64,000 nucleotides of DNA, taken from contig NZ_CP011454.1 in assembly GCF_000695095.2 (NCBI RefSeq), positions 2,976,001 through 3,040,000 of the forward strand. Direction: 5' to 3'. Positions within the stretch are counted from its first letter, which is position 1. Each line of letters begins with the position of its first letter. The position numbers and the translations under genes were made by a program. Under the pieces are notes generated by a model that worked only from the letters and a program-made list of their open reading frames with translations, made no database searches and was not told the origin of the DNA. Below are positions 42,623 to 53,200 of this stretch, one piece after another. This stretch comes from Gemmatimonas phototrophica. GTDB lineage: Bacteria; Gemmatimonadota; Gemmatimonadetes; Gemmatimonadales; Gemmatimonadaceae.

Positions 42623-43867
42623 ATGTCCACCACCGTCCGCTGTGAGGTCGGCGTTCCCTCCGCCGACCTCTCCCGTCCCCGGTCGCTGTCCACGACGATT
42701 CTTCGACTCATCTGGGACGAAGAACTGATCTCGCGGGCCGAGATTGCACGCCGTTTGGATGTTTCCCGCTCCACTGTTTCTGAAATCGTGGACGGTCTCA
42801 TTGAGACCCGGTTGATTGCCGAGGCCGGCGTGGGGGCCTCGAATGGTGGACGACGGCCCATAGTGCTCTCGTTTCAGGACGAAGCCTTCACCTTGATGGG
42901 TGTCGATGTTGGCGCGTCGCATGTGTCCGTGGTGGTCACCGATCTCCGCGGACACGTTCGCGCCTGGCAGCGGCGGCCTTTCGATGTGCATGCCGATGCC
43001 GATGGAACACGAGCGCTGGTCCAATCGCTGTGCGATGCCTGTCTCTCTTCCATTGACCTTTCGGCCACGCCATTACTGGGGATTGGGATGGCGTTGCCGT
43101 CACCGGTGGACCCCCTCCATCCGGAGCGGGTCTCGCGCATAGCCCTGAAGCGCTGGAATGGCGTGCATGGTTTCGAGATGCTGTGCGAGCGGTATAGCGT
43201 CCCCCTCCTTATCGATAACGACGCCAATCTCGGCGCCTTGGCGGAGCACTGGTGGGGGGCCGCACGTGGCCTCTCCAATTTCACGTTCATCAAGATTGCC
43301 ACGGGTATCGGTGCCGGGCATTTCATTGACGGCCGCATTTACCGGGGTGCTGGTGGCGTCGCCGGTGAAATCGGCCACGTGACCGTGGATGTTCACGGGA
43401 ACCCGTGCGCGTGCGGTAACCGCGGATGTCTCACCACGTACGTGGGACGCCCGGAGATGCTGTCGCACGCGCGTTCTCTGTTGCCGGAGTATCCTGACAG
43501 CCTGTTGCAGCGTGGCGAGGTCACCATGTCCTCCCTTGAGGCGGCGGCCAATGCCAGTGATGCCTTGGCGTCGCGGGTGGTACAGGAAGCGGCCGAACAT
43601 CTCGGGTCGGTGGTCGCCAGCTTGCTCAACCTCATGAATCCGTCGGCGGTGATTCTAGGGGGCAGTCTGTGTCGGCTCCGGGAACGTGTCCTCATTCCCG
43701 TCCGCGAAGCGGTGATGCGTCGCACGTTCGTCAGTGCGGTGGCGTCGTCAGAAATACTTACCAGCGCCCTTGGCGATCGCGCCATCGCCATTGGTGCCGC
43801 GACCTTGGTCCTTGACGCGGTGCTCTCGGATCCGCGAGCACGTATGCCCGTTCCGTCCTCTCTCTAA
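42623..43867 (+). CDS. ROK family transcriptional repressor
   Basis: 414 residues. An N-terminal winged helix-turn-helix (ISRAEIARRLDVSRSTVSEIVDGL) is followed by a ROK sugar-kinase fold: LMGVDVGASHVSVVV (phosphate loop), IDNDANLGALAEHWWGAARG, GIGAGHFIDGRIYRG, GEIGHVTVD and the zinc-binding CACGNRGCLTTYV. ROK repressors such as NagC, Mlc and XylR release DNA when a sugar binds the kinase-like domain. It is 40 bases after the lipoprotein gene and 11 bases before the GH16 gene. It probably binds the CTTTGTT-N9-AACAAAG operators and responds to glucose or a beta-gluco-oligosaccharide. Confidence 0.9.
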   Translation: MSTTVRCEVGVPSADLSRPRSLSTTILRLIWDEELISRAEIARRLDVSRSTVSEIVDGLIETRLIAEAGVGASNGGRRPIVLSFQDEAFTLMGVDVGASHVSVVVTDLRGHVRAWQRRPFDVHADADGTRALVQSLCDACLSSIDLSATPLLGIGMALPSPVDPLHPERVSRIALKRWNGVHGFEMLCERYSVPLLIDNDANLGALAEHWWGAARGLSNFTFIKIATGIGAGHFIDGRIYRGAGGVAGEIGHVTVDVHGNPCACGNRGCLTTYVGRPEMLSHARSLLPEYPDSLLQRGEVTMSSLEAAANASDALASRVVQEAAEHLGSVVASLLNLMNPSAVILGGSLCRLRERVLIPVREAVMRRTFVSAVASSEILTSALGDRAIAIGAATLVLDAVLSDPRARMPVPSSL

Positions 43868-43878
43868 TCCTCTGTCCA

Positions 43879-44673
43879 ATGCGCCGAACTCTCTTTGCCT
43901 CGCTCGTGCTGGCGGTCGCCGGCTGCTCGTCGTCGTCCACGGAAGCCCCTGCCCGCACGCTGGTGTGGTCGGATGAATTCAACGGCCCAGCCGGACAGAT
44001 TGCGGACGCTTCCAGCTGGTCGTTTGATGTCGGGGAGGACTGGGGCAATGCCCAGTTGGAATACACGACAGACCGTGCCTCGAACGCCTCCCTCGACGGG
44101 AGCGGCAACCTGGTCATCACGGCGCGGCGCGAGAGTTTTCGCGGCCGGCAGTTCACCTCGGCGCGGCTCATTACCAAGGGCAAACGGGCGTTTCAGTACG
44201 GGCGCATTGAGGGACGCATGAAGCTACCGCGCGGGCGTGGCATGTGGCCCGCGTTCTGGATGCTGGGCGCCGACTTTCCGGTCACCCCGTGGCCAGCGGC
44301 CGGTGAGATTGACATCATGGAGTACCGAGGGCAGGAACCGAGCACCGTGGTGGGCAGCCTGCACGGTCCTGGCTATTCCGGCGGCGCTGCACGATCGAGA
44401 TCGAAGACGCTTACCGCGGCTCGACTGGACAACAGCTTCCACGTGTACGCGGTGGAATGGACGCCCGAAAAGATTGAGCACTTTATCGATGGCGAGTTGT
44501 ACTTCACCACCACCAAGGCGGATCTCCCGGGCCCGTGGGTGTTCGACAAGCCGTTCTTCCTTCTGCTCAATCTGGCGGTCGGCGGAAACTTCGTGGGTGC
44601 CCCCGATGACATCACGACGTTCCCGCAGCAATTGACGGTGGATTGGGTACGCGTGTACGAGGCGACGCCGTGA
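43879..44673 (+). CDS. GH16 endo-beta-glucanase (laminarinase-type) lipoprotein
   Basis: 264 residues. Signal with lipobox LAVAGC, so membrane-anchored. GH16 catalytic block GEIDIMEYRG gives nucleophile Glu143, assisting Asp145 and acid/base Glu148; the Met insertion between Asp and Glu is the beta-bulge form of laminarinases and lichenase-unlike enzymes. Upstream WPAFWMLG and downstream FHVYAVEWTPEKIEHFIDG are conserved in the family. It probably cuts beta-1,3-glucan or mixed-link glucan at the surface. The stop overlaps the transporter start as GTGA. Confidence 0.93.
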   Translation: MRRTLFASLVLAVAGCSSSSTEAPARTLVWSDEFNGPAGQIADASSWSFDVGEDWGNAQLEYTTDRASNASLDGSGNLVITARRESFRGRQFTSARLITKGKRAFQYGRIEGRMKLPRGRGMWPAFWMLGADFPVTPWPAAGEIDIMEYRGQEPSTVVGSLHGPGYSGGAARSRSKTLTAARLDNSFHVYAVEWTPEKIEHFIDGELYFTTTKADLPGPWVFDKPFFLLLNLAVGGNFVGAPDDITTFPQQLTVDWVRVYEATP

Positions 44674-46235
44674 CCAAACAAGGTGCGGCAGGCAAACTGG
44701 CCAAGACCGCCATTGCCGCATGGCATGCTCGGCTGGGTAAACGCAGCGGGGTCACGGCGGAATACGCCACGCCCGAGGCAGATCGCGTACCCTTTGCCCA
44801 GAAGCTCGCCTATGGCATGGGCGCGTTCGTAAACAACACGCTGGCCGCTGCGATTGGCGGTATGCTGATCATTCTGAATCTCGGGTTCGGGATGAACCCG
44901 GCGCTGGTTGGATTGGCCAGCGCCCTTCCGCGCGTCACGGATGCACTGACGGATCCCCTCATGGGATTCATTTCCGACCACACGCGATCGCGGTGGGGAC
45001 GGCGTCGCCCCTACATCTTCGTGGGGGCCATTCTCTCCGGCGTTTTTTTCGCGGTGTTGTGGATGATGCCGACCGGCAAGTCCGAGATGTTCTATTTCTG
45101 GTACTTCCTGATCGGTTCAACGATCTTCTATCTCGGTTACACCATCTTTGCCACGCCGTGGGTGGCTCTCGGCTATGAGCTGACGCCGGATTACAACGAA
45201 CGCACGCGTCTCATGGGCGTGCAGAACTTCATCGGTCAGCTGGCCTATATCGTATCGCCGTGGTTCCTATGGATCATGACGCACAAGCCGTGGTTCTCCA
45301 CGCCCGTTGAGGGTGCGCGGTCCCTGGCGCTTGCCATTGGCGCAGTGGCCATCGTGATCGGCATCATGCCAGCCATCTTTCTGCGCGAGCGTTTTGTGGC
45401 CGCGCCGATTGCGGCGCCAGTGAACGTGTCGGGAACGACGCGGCCACAGGAAAGCATGTGGGACATTGTCACCCGCAACACCACCCTGTTCTTCAAGGGC
45501 TTCGCCACCACCATCAAGTCGGGACCGTTCCGCCGATTGTGCGTCGCCACCTTTTTGGTGTTCAACGGTTTCATCATGATCTCGTCGTTTCAGTCGTACG
45601 TGATCATTTATTACGTGTTTGGCGGCAACCAGGAGCGTGGGGCCGAGTACGCGGGGTATGCCGGTACCATCGGCGCCATCTCGACATTCGGGGTCATCTT
45701 TCTGGTCACCTGGTTGGCGACTCGTATCGGCAAGCGCAAGGCGTTCTACTTCTCGACGGGCGTTTCCATGGTGGGATACGCGCTGAAGTGGTTCTGCTAT
45801 GATCCAACCCGTCCGTGGCTGGTCCTGCTGCCGGCGCCGCTCATGGCCTTTGGCCTTGGCGGACTCTTCACCCTCATGGGGTCCATGATCGCCGACGTGG
45901 TCGACGTGGATGAACTCGAGACCCATGAGCGCCGCGAGGGGATGTTCGGCTCCATCTTCTGGTGGGTCGTGAAGGTGGGGATGGCGGCTGCGCTGGCGAT
46001 GGGCGGGTTTCTGCTCAATGCCACCGGGTTTGATGTGGCGCTCGGCAGTCAGCAAACGTCGCAGGCACTCTTTCTGCTCCGCCTGAGTGACGTGCTGGTG
46101 CCGTTCATTACCTCCGGCATCGCCATTTGGACCATTGCCGGCTATCCCATTACCGAAGAGAAGGCTCACGACGTGCGACGCGCCCTTGAGGCGCGCCGCA
46201 CTGCGGCTGGTACTCAGCCGGTGACGAGCCCGTAA
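44670..46235 (+). CDS. GPH-type (glycoside-pentoside-hexuronide / MFS) sugar transporter
   Basis: 521 residues from GTG at 44670, coupled to GH16 by a 4-base overlap. About twelve membrane helices. The family loop DALTDPLMGFISDHTRSRWGRRRPYI is split here only for naming; the key part is DPLMGF followed by RSRWGRRRP, diagnostic of GPH symporters such as MelB and related oligosaccharide carriers. It should bring glucose or small beta-glucosides across the inner membrane with a cation. The C-terminus overlaps the convergent GH3 gene by 22 bases, where the two operons of the locus meet. Confidence 0.88.
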   Translation: MTKQGAAGKLAKTAIAAWHARLGKRSGVTAEYATPEADRVPFAQKLAYGMGAFVNNTLAAAIGGMLIILNLGFGMNPALVGLASALPRVTDALTDPLMGFISDHTRSRWGRRRPYIFVGAILSGVFFAVLWMMPTGKSEMFYFWYFLIGSTIFYLGYTIFATPWVALGYELTPDYNERTRLMGVQNFIGQLAYIVSPWFLWIMTHKPWFSTPVEGARSLALAIGAVAIVIGIMPAIFLRERFVAAPIAAPVNVSGTTRPQESMWDIVTRNTTLFFKGFATTIKSGPFRRLCVATFLVFNGFIMISSFQSYVIIYYVFGGNQERGAEYAGYAGTIGAISTFGVIFLVTWLATRIGKRKAFYFSTGVSMVGYALKWFCYDPTRPWLVLLPAPLMAFGLGGLFTLMGSMIADVVDVDELETHERREGMFGSIFWWVVKVGMAAALAMGGFLLNATGFDVALGSQQTSQALFLLRLSDVLVPFITSGIAIWTIAGYPITEEKAHDVRRALEARRTAAGTQPVTSP

Positions 46236-48019
46236 CCACGAGGGAAGAGTGGCGCCGACGCCTTGTACGTCGGCGCTGCCACCGTGGGCCAGGCAAAGGA
46301 CAACGTTCCGGTAAAGGGGTGGGCGCCCAACAGCACATCGGCAACCCCCTGCCCTTCGGAGCCTGGCAACCAGGCGGCCACAAAGGCCTGTGACGCAGCC
46401 AATTCGGCGTTGACCACCAACGGACGTCCGCCGACAAACACCGTCACCACCGGGATACCCTGCGCGGCAATATGCTGAATGACCGCGAGGTCTTCCGGGT
46501 GAAGCTGCGCGAGTTCAATGGTCTTGCCATAGGGCGCCAACGTGTGCGGCTTGACCATGACCTGCGACCCGGGTTCCACCCGTCCCCCGGCGCGAATGTC
46601 GCCCATCCCTTCGGCGTAGGGCTTCTCACCGATCACCACAATGGCGACATCATGGTGCGCAGCATTGGCGGAGGCGCCGCTCTCGTCGAGCACTGCCTGT
46701 GGGGCCACAGCCTGGATGCCCTCCCAAACGGAGGTGCCGCCTTCAATAGCCTCGTTCGTCGTCTCGCCCTGCCACGCCACGGTAAAGCCGCCGCACTGAT
46801 GCCCGCGATTGTGTGCGTTCTTCCCGGCCACCAAAATGCGCGCGGACTTCGAGAGCGGCAGCAGCGCCTGTTCATTCTTGAGCAGCACCAGCGACTTTCG
46901 CACGGCCTCGCGGGCGACGTCGCGATGCGCGTCGCTCCCGAAGGTTGCCGAGTTGGACCACGGCCGGTCCGCCGGCCGCGCCTTCTCGAAGAGGCCAAAG
47001 CGCAGTTTCACGGAAAGAATGCGCCGCACGGCATCATCAATGCGCTCCATGGCGATAATGCCCGCTTCGACCTGCCGGTGCAGCAATTCGAGGCACTGCT
47101 TCCATTCGACGGACACCATGAACATGTCGACGCCGGCGTTTGCCGCCATGGCAATGGCCGTCCCGTAGTCTTCGTGGAGGTAATCCACGCCATCCCAGTC
47201 GGAGACGACAAAGCCATCGAAACCCAGACGTCCCTTGAGCACGTCGGTGAGCAGATAGCGGTGGCCGTGACACTTCTCACCGTTCCAGCTGTTGAAGGAG
47301 GCCATCACGGTGAGCACACCGGCTTCGAGCGCCGGATAATACGGGGTCATGTGTGTGGCTTCGAGCGTCGCCTCATCGATGGCGGTGTCGCCCTGATCGT
47401 TGCCGGCCGTGGTGCCACCGTCTCCAACCCAGTGCTTGGCGCAGGCAATCACCCCATCATTCCCAAGATCTCCCTGCACACCGCGAATGTAGCCCGCCGC
47501 GAATGACGCCACGCGCGCGGGATCTTCGGAGAAGCTTTCGTAGGTCCGGCCCCAGTGCATGTCGCACGCCACCGCCAGCGTGGGCGCGAAGGTCCAGTCC
47601 ACACCGGTGGCAAGGACTTCGTGAGCCATGACCCGGGCAATGCGTTCCACCAAATCGGGATCGTTGGTGCAGCCGAGTCCGATGTTGTGCGGAAAAACGG
47701 TGGCGCCACGCACGTTGGCATGTCCGTGGATGGCATCAACCGCATACAGCAGGGGAATGGGCAGCTGCCCATCGCCATCGCGCATCGACGCGGCCCAGTA
47801 CGCATCATTCATGGCCACCCAATCCGCCACGGCGTTGGTCCCGGGGGCGGATCCGCCGCCGCTGAGGATGGACCCGAGGTGATACGTCGCCACGTCGTCC
47901 GGCGTCACGGAGGCACGCTCCCCCTGCACCATCTGCCCAAGCTTTTGGGCAAGGCTCATGCGGGAGAGCAGCGCATCGACACGGTCGGCAACGGAAGGTG
48001 CTAGCGAATGAGTAGCCAT
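46214..48019 (-). CDS. GH3 exo-beta-glucosidase (exo-1,3/1,4-glucanase type)
   Basis: 601 residues, two-domain GH3 without the fibronectin-III-like domain, like barley ExoI. The nucleophile Asp274 lies in GFVVSDWDGVDYL; the substrate-binding KHWVGDGGT and the TIM-barrel start VDALLSRMSLAQKLGQM are typical; the second domain has GAHPFTGTLSFAWP. It has no signal peptide, so as written it acts in the cytoplasm on imported oligosaccharides. It lies 36 bases after the second GH3 gene in the reverse operon and converges on the transporter gene. Confidence 0.93.
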   Translation of the reverse strand: MATHSLAPSVADRVDALLSRMSLAQKLGQMVQGERASVTPDDVATYHLGSILSGGGSAPGTNAVADWVAMNDAYWAASMRDGDGQLPIPLLYAVDAIHGHANVRGATVFPHNIGLGCTNDPDLVERIARVMAHEVLATGVDWTFAPTLAVACDMHWGRTYESFSEDPARVASFAAGYIRGVQGDLGNDGVIACAKHWVGDGGTTAGNDQGDTAIDEATLEATHMTPYYPALEAGVLTVMASFNSWNGEKCHGHRYLLTDVLKGRLGFDGFVVSDWDGVDYLHEDYGTAIAMAANAGVDMFMVSVEWKQCLELLHRQVEAGIIAMERIDDAVRRILSVKLRFGLFEKARPADRPWSNSATFGSDAHRDVAREAVRKSLVLLKNEQALLPLSKSARILVAGKNAHNRGHQCGGFTVAWQGETTNEAIEGGTSVWEGIQAVAPQAVLDESGASANAAHHDVAIVVIGEKPYAEGMGDIRAGGRVEPGSQVMVKPHTLAPYGKTIELAQLHPEDLAVIQHIAAQGIPVVTVFVGGRPLVVNAELAASQAFVAAWLPGSEGQGVADVLLGAHPFTGTLSFAWPTVAAPTYKASAPLFPRGYGLVTG

Positions 48020-48055
48020 CGACGGAATGTGGATACGGGGAATGGTGCAGCGCCG

Positions 48056-50278
48056 TCAGGCATGCACCGTAAATTCGACATGCGCCTGCGTTGCCGAATG
48101 TGCAGCAACCCAGGCATGAAACCGGCCAGCTTCGGCACGGCGGGATAAATCCCGATGGGTGAACGCCAAGGCCTTGACCGGCAGCGAAAAATGGACCGTG
48201 CGTCGCTCGCCTGGCGCCAACGGGATGCGTTGAAAGCCTTTGAGTTCCTTGACCGGTCGGGTCACGCTGCCAACCAGATCGCGGATGTACAACTGGACCA
48301 CTTCGGTGACGTGATGAGCGCCGCGATTGGTAATGGTGGCGCTGATCTCCACGGTCCCATCCAGTGGCACCTCGGCGCGATGTACCGTGGGGGCATCGTA
48401 ATCCACCCACGTATACGTGAGTCCGTACCCGAACGGGAAGAGCGGGGACGGATGCACATCCAGATGGAACGAGGTGTTGCCAATGGACAGCTGCGGAGCG
48501 CGCGGATGAATATCCTGCATGTCCACCACCGTCTCCGGGGTGGCCGGCTTGCCGGTGTGCTTGTGCGCGTAGTACATGGGAATCTGCCCACTCACCCGCG
48601 GCAACGTGACCGGAAGCCTGGCCGATGGCGAGTGCTGTCCGAACAGCAGATCCGTGAGCGCCGGACCGGCCTGCGAGCCGGGGTGCCACGCGTAAAAGAG
48701 CGCATGCACCTTGTGGGCGACACGCTCCAGTGCCAGTGGACGGCCAGCCATGACGACCAGCACCACCGGCGTGCCGGTGGCAACGATCGCATCAAGCAGC
48801 GCCTCCTGTGCCCCCGGCAGGCTGATATCCGCCCGGCAGTGCGCCTCTCCTGAGAGAATAGCCTCTTCACCCAATACGAGTACAGCCACGTCGGCGTTGC
48901 TGGCGCACAGGACCGCGTCGGCGAATCCGCTGGTGTCGTGACTGCGCGTGGTCGCCAGACCGCGGGCATAAACAACTTCCGTGTTGGATGATACGGCGCT
49001 CTGCAAGGCCTGCCGCACGGTGGTGCTGAGCGATGCATCGCCGTCAAAGATCCACGTGCCCAACTGTTCGTAGGCATCGTCGGCCAACGGGCCAATCACC
49101 GCAAGGCGCCGCAACGCGCTGGCGTCGAGCGGCAATAGGTACGACCCGTCATGCATCGTGTTGGTGAGCAGTACGATGCTTTCCCGGGCAATCTCTCTGG
49201 CGGCGATCAGATGCGCTTCGTTCCCCACCAAGGGCAACTGCGCCTGATCAATGACGGGCTGTTCGAATAGTCCGAGCCGTACCTTCAGGCGCAGTACATT
49301 CGCCACCATCCGATCGAGCAGCGCCATGGGCACCACGCCATCCGCCACCAGCGACTCCAAATGCGCGGCGTAGGTGGTGCTGGCCATTTCCATATCTACA
49401 CCCGCCAAAGCGGCCTGGCAGGCGGACCCTCGATCGTCTACCGTGAGGCCGTGCACCGACAGATGGCGTACCGAATCCCAATCGCTGACGACCATCCCAT
49501 TGAAGCCCCATAACGAGCGCAGGACGTCCTCGAGCAGCTCCCGATTGGCGGTAGCCGGCACACCGTCGATATCGCTGAACGACGTCATGACGGTGGCCAC
49601 GCCAGCTTGCACCGCCGCTTCGAACGGCGGCAAATGCACATCGCGCAGTTCGCGGGGGGCGATGTTGGTGCTGTTGTAGTCGCGCCCACTTTCCGATGCG
49701 CCGTAGCCTACGAAATGCTTGGCGCAGGCGGCAATGCTTCCCGGGGCCGTGAGATCCTCTCCCTGAAAACCGCGCACCGCCGCCGCGCCCAGCACCCCAG
49801 TGAGCCACGGATCTTCACCAAAGCCCTCAGCCACCCGTCCCCAGCGAGGATCGCGGCCAATGTCGAGCATGGGCGCAAAGGTCCAGTTCACTCCGTGGGC
49901 CGACGCTTCGTGCGCCGCGATGCGCGACGCGCGCTCCACCGCCTCGGGGTTCCAGCTGGAGGCCATACCCAGCGGAATGGGGAACACCGTGGCAAAGCCG
50001 TGAATCACATCGCGCCCGATCAGCAACGGGATACCGGACCGCGATTCGTTCATGGCAATCGCCTGCAGGCGCGCCACGGTCTGTGCATTGACCTCGTTGA
50101 TGATGGAGCCAATTGCCCCATCGCGGATCGCCTGTGCCAGTGTATCGGGAATGTGGCCTCCCCCACCCTGCACCTGCTGCAGCTGCCCGATCTTTTCCTG
50201 GATCGTGAGCGTCTGCAGCAGGGCGGCGACACGTGCTTCGGTGGCGTCCAACGTCACCGGCAGATCAACATCCAACAC
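48056..50278 (-). CDS. GH3 beta-glucosidase with C-terminal fibronectin-III-like domain (BglX-like)
   Basis: 740 residues. GH3 TIM barrel with IPLLIGRDVIHGFATVFP, nucleophile Asp266 in GMVVSDWDSVRHL, the second alpha/beta sandwich domain and the C-terminal Fn3-like domain (VVQLYIRDLVGS, RPVKELKGFQRI). No signal peptide was found, in contrast to E. coli BglX, so it is probably cytoplasmic or uses another export route. It releases glucose from the non-reducing end of beta-glucosides. Its start lies 3 bases after the end of the barrel-glycosidase gene and it precedes the other GH3 by 36 bases. The two GH3 proteins differ in architecture, so this is not a recent duplication. Confidence 0.93.
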   Translation of the reverse strand: MLDVDLPVTLDATEARVAALLQTLTIQEKIGQLQQVQGGGGHIPDTLAQAIRDGAIGSIINEVNAQTVARLQAIAMNESRSGIPLLIGRDVIHGFATVFPIPLGMASSWNPEAVERASRIAAHEASAHGVNWTFAPMLDIGRDPRWGRVAEGFGEDPWLTGVLGAAAVRGFQGEDLTAPGSIAACAKHFVGYGASESGRDYNSTNIAPRELRDVHLPPFEAAVQAGVATVMTSFSDIDGVPATANRELLEDVLRSLWGFNGMVVSDWDSVRHLSVHGLTVDDRGSACQAALAGVDMEMASTTYAAHLESLVADGVVPMALLDRMVANVLRLKVRLGLFEQPVIDQAQLPLVGNEAHLIAAREIARESIVLLTNTMHDGSYLLPLDASALRRLAVIGPLADDAYEQLGTWIFDGDASLSTTVRQALQSAVSSNTEVVYARGLATTRSHDTSGFADAVLCASNADVAVLVLGEEAILSGEAHCRADISLPGAQEALLDAIVATGTPVVLVVMAGRPLALERVAHKVHALFYAWHPGSQAGPALTDLLFGQHSPSARLPVTLPRVSGQIPMYYAHKHTGKPATPETVVDMQDIHPRAPQLSIGNTSFHLDVHPSPLFPFGYGLTYTWVDYDAPTVHRAEVPLDGTVEISATITNRGAHHVTEVVQLYIRDLVGSVTRPVKELKGFQRIPLAPGERRTVHFSLPVKALAFTHRDLSRRAEAGRFHAWVAAHSATQAHVEFTVHA

Positions 50279-50281
50279 GAC

Positions 50282-53200
50282 TTACCACGCAACGGAGAGA
50301 TACGTCCGGATTTCCCACTCCGAACCATTCCGTGCCGGCGCCGTGGGATCACACACCGGCGATCCGGTCACGAGATCCGGCGCAAACTCCGGGCAGAAGC
50401 GCGGCGAGAACTTGTTCAGCGACCGCCACGTGCCACGCATACCCACCTTGGTTTCCGGCACATCCCACCACTGCGGCGACCCGAAGGCGTACGACAGGTC
50501 CCCCATGAACTGTTTGGGGAAGGTGAGATTGAAGTCACGGTGGTAGTCGAACGGGCCCCAGTCGTTGAACTTGGCCGCGCCAATGAGCTTCACATGCTGC
50601 TTGACGGCGCGCAGGTCGATTCCCGAGCGGTGCAGCAGCCGCGGATCGTTGCCGTTGGGTTCGGCCGTTCCGGTGTAGACGTTCGCAATGAGCCGCAGAT
50701 CCGATCCCACCTTGGAAATGATGCGCGAGCGAACCTCGTACAGGCTACGGGCCGGTGTGGCGCCCGGGAAGGCAAAGGTCGTACGACCGTCGGCCAGAAT
50801 ACCAATGGCCGCATCCATGGTGGTGGGCAAGCGACGATAGACGTAGCCGAGGTTGGCGGCGAAGCGCGCATCCTCACGCATATCGTTGTCCCAGGCGTAC
50901 ATCCAGGTGGCCGGGGTGGGATCGAACGTGAGCAGCATTTCGGCGCCGTACGTTTCGCGATTGCCGCGCACCGCAAACGGATCGTCGAGGACGTTGCGCG
51001 GACGGGCGGGCGCAGGTGCCGTGAAGGGCACCGGTCCGGCGATGGGCTTCTGGTACAGCACGTTGGGAGCGAACTGGAAGGACCCGTACGTGACCGTCAG
51101 ACCGGTCATGATGTTCGACTGGTTGTTGAGCCCCGTCTCCTTGAGGCTCCACCCCGTGAACGTCTGTACGGAGGTGGGGCCACCGTCGGCCACGAGCCCC
51201 ATCACCGCGCCCTGCGCGTACCAGTTGTAGCGACCACGCGTGTAGGTCACCTTGGCTTTGCCACCAAAGGCATCGCTGTCACGCACCTTGTCCGCCAGCA
51301 CGCGCGATCCGTCAACGATCTGGAAGGGCACACCGACGCGCGTGGCACCAGCCCAGATACCGCCGGCTTCCACACCAAAGCCGGCAATGGTGTCGGCGAG
51401 ATGCAGCGTGGCACGACGCGTCTGCGGAAGCGGTACGGCGAACGAGCTGTTGGTGGCCGACGCGTTCAGCTGCGCCACTTCTTCCTGATACAGACCGGTG
51501 ACGTGTACGCCACCCACCTTGCGACCGTACTTGCCGATGATCATGGGGTTGGCGCCCCACCAGAGTTCCGGCCCGAGCGCCAGCTTGAGCCCCTGCAGTT
51601 TGCGCTTCCCCGTGAACTCCATACCGGCCGGAGCATTGCCGTTATAGATGTCCATGTTCTTGCCGTAGTTCGCTTCGCGATAGATCCCGAAGAAGTCGCC
51701 TTCGTAGCCCCAGTGATAGTGGCCGGAGCGGTAGAACGCATCGAGGCGGAAGTTCTTCTCATCCCACGAGACGCTGGCGCGATACACGGCGAGGCGCTCG
51801 TTGTCAGTAATGCGCAACGGCGACCCATCGGTGAGGACCGTCCGCGCACGCCCGCGATTTTCGTAGAAGAGTTCGTCGATGGGATTGTTGGGCACGTTGC
51901 CCAGCACGTTCAGGGACAGCGTCGCGGAGAAATTGTCGGCAGGGCGGGCCGTCAGATCGGCATAGAAGCTCTCAAGCCGATCAAAGCCCGTGAACGCCGG
52001 CCGCGCGGTCGCGCTGGGGGTCCGTGACGATGGCGTGCTGAGCTTCTCGCCGCCGGTATTGAACGTCTGCAGGTCAAAACGGAGTCCGCTTACGCTGAAC
52101 TTGTTGTTCCCCGCTCCTGATGCGGCCCCGCCCTCGGCGCGCGCCCGTAGCTCCGCCTCGGCGGGGGCAATGGCCGCAAAGTGGCTGCGGATCACGGCGG
52201 CGGTGGAGGTAGCGGCGTACGGATCGATCTGGTAGGCGCGCTGCAGTGCGTAGAACGCGGCACGCGGATAGAGCGGATAGAGCCCACGCGAGTCGGGGGC
52301 GCCCTTCGCGACAATGCCCCACCACTCTTCGTTCATGTTGTTCTCGCCTTTGACATAGTCATCGGCGTAGGCCGCGTTGGACCACGAGGCATTCACATCG
52401 TGCTCGCTGAGTCGCACGTCCTGACCGTACTTCCACCAGCCATCAGTCCACTGGAACGTGAACCCGCCAATGGAGTTGCCGGTGCGCCCCTTGCCGGCCA
52501 CGTTTTCGAAGATCTCCTGCCACTGCGCGAGCAGATAGCGCGTCTGCGACAGCTGGTCTTCGCGCATATCACGCGCGTTGTACGCATCGGCGCCGAACTC
52601 GGTGAACATCACCGGCAACCCGAGGGTGGTCTTCACGCGCTCGAAGAGATCGCCAAACGACGCACCGCGGTACACGTTGGTGCCAAAGACATCGAGTCCC
52701 TTGGCCTCACGGGCGATGATGTCGAGGTACTGCAGGTCGCCGTTGGCCAGCGCCACCGGACGTGAGGCGTCACGCGCCTTGATAGCGCGCGAGACTTCAC
52801 CGACCAGCGAGTAGAGAAAGGTGGCCTTGGCGGCGTCGCGCTCACCGGAGGGAAGATTCTCCGTGGCCGCGGACTTCCACTGCAAGCCGTAGTTGTTTTC
52901 GTTGCCAAGCAGCCACATGAGCATGCCGGGCGTGCCGCGGAACTCATCAACAAGCGCGAGCACTTCGGCGGTCAGCGCCTGCCGCACGCGGGGATTGGAG
53001 TAGTCCGTTTGCGGGGTAAACACGCCGTTGATCGTCGTGCCATACCGCCCCAACGCATGGTTGAGCACGGTCCAGATGCCATACTGCTCGTAGATGTACT
53101 TCACCCAGCGCGGCGGCACGCCGTTGTACTGCCGAATGACATTGACCCCCATGACCTTGAGCAGGGACATCTCCCGGTCTAGCGCCGCCTTGATGACATC

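Noticed and set aside
39913-42861. Reverse-strand open frame of nearly 1,000 codons across the lipoprotein gene
   Set aside because: Arg/Gly/His-rich translation without domains; the forward frame has a lipobox, repeats and ribosome binding site.
46214-50278. Two GH3 genes as a recent tandem duplication
   Set aside because: They differ in length, motif context and in the presence of the Fn3-like domain, so they are old paralogues.
49607-52027. Forward-strand open frame of about 800 codons over GH3 and the barrel-glycosidase
   Set aside because: Spans two well-supported genes on the other strand and shows no motif.
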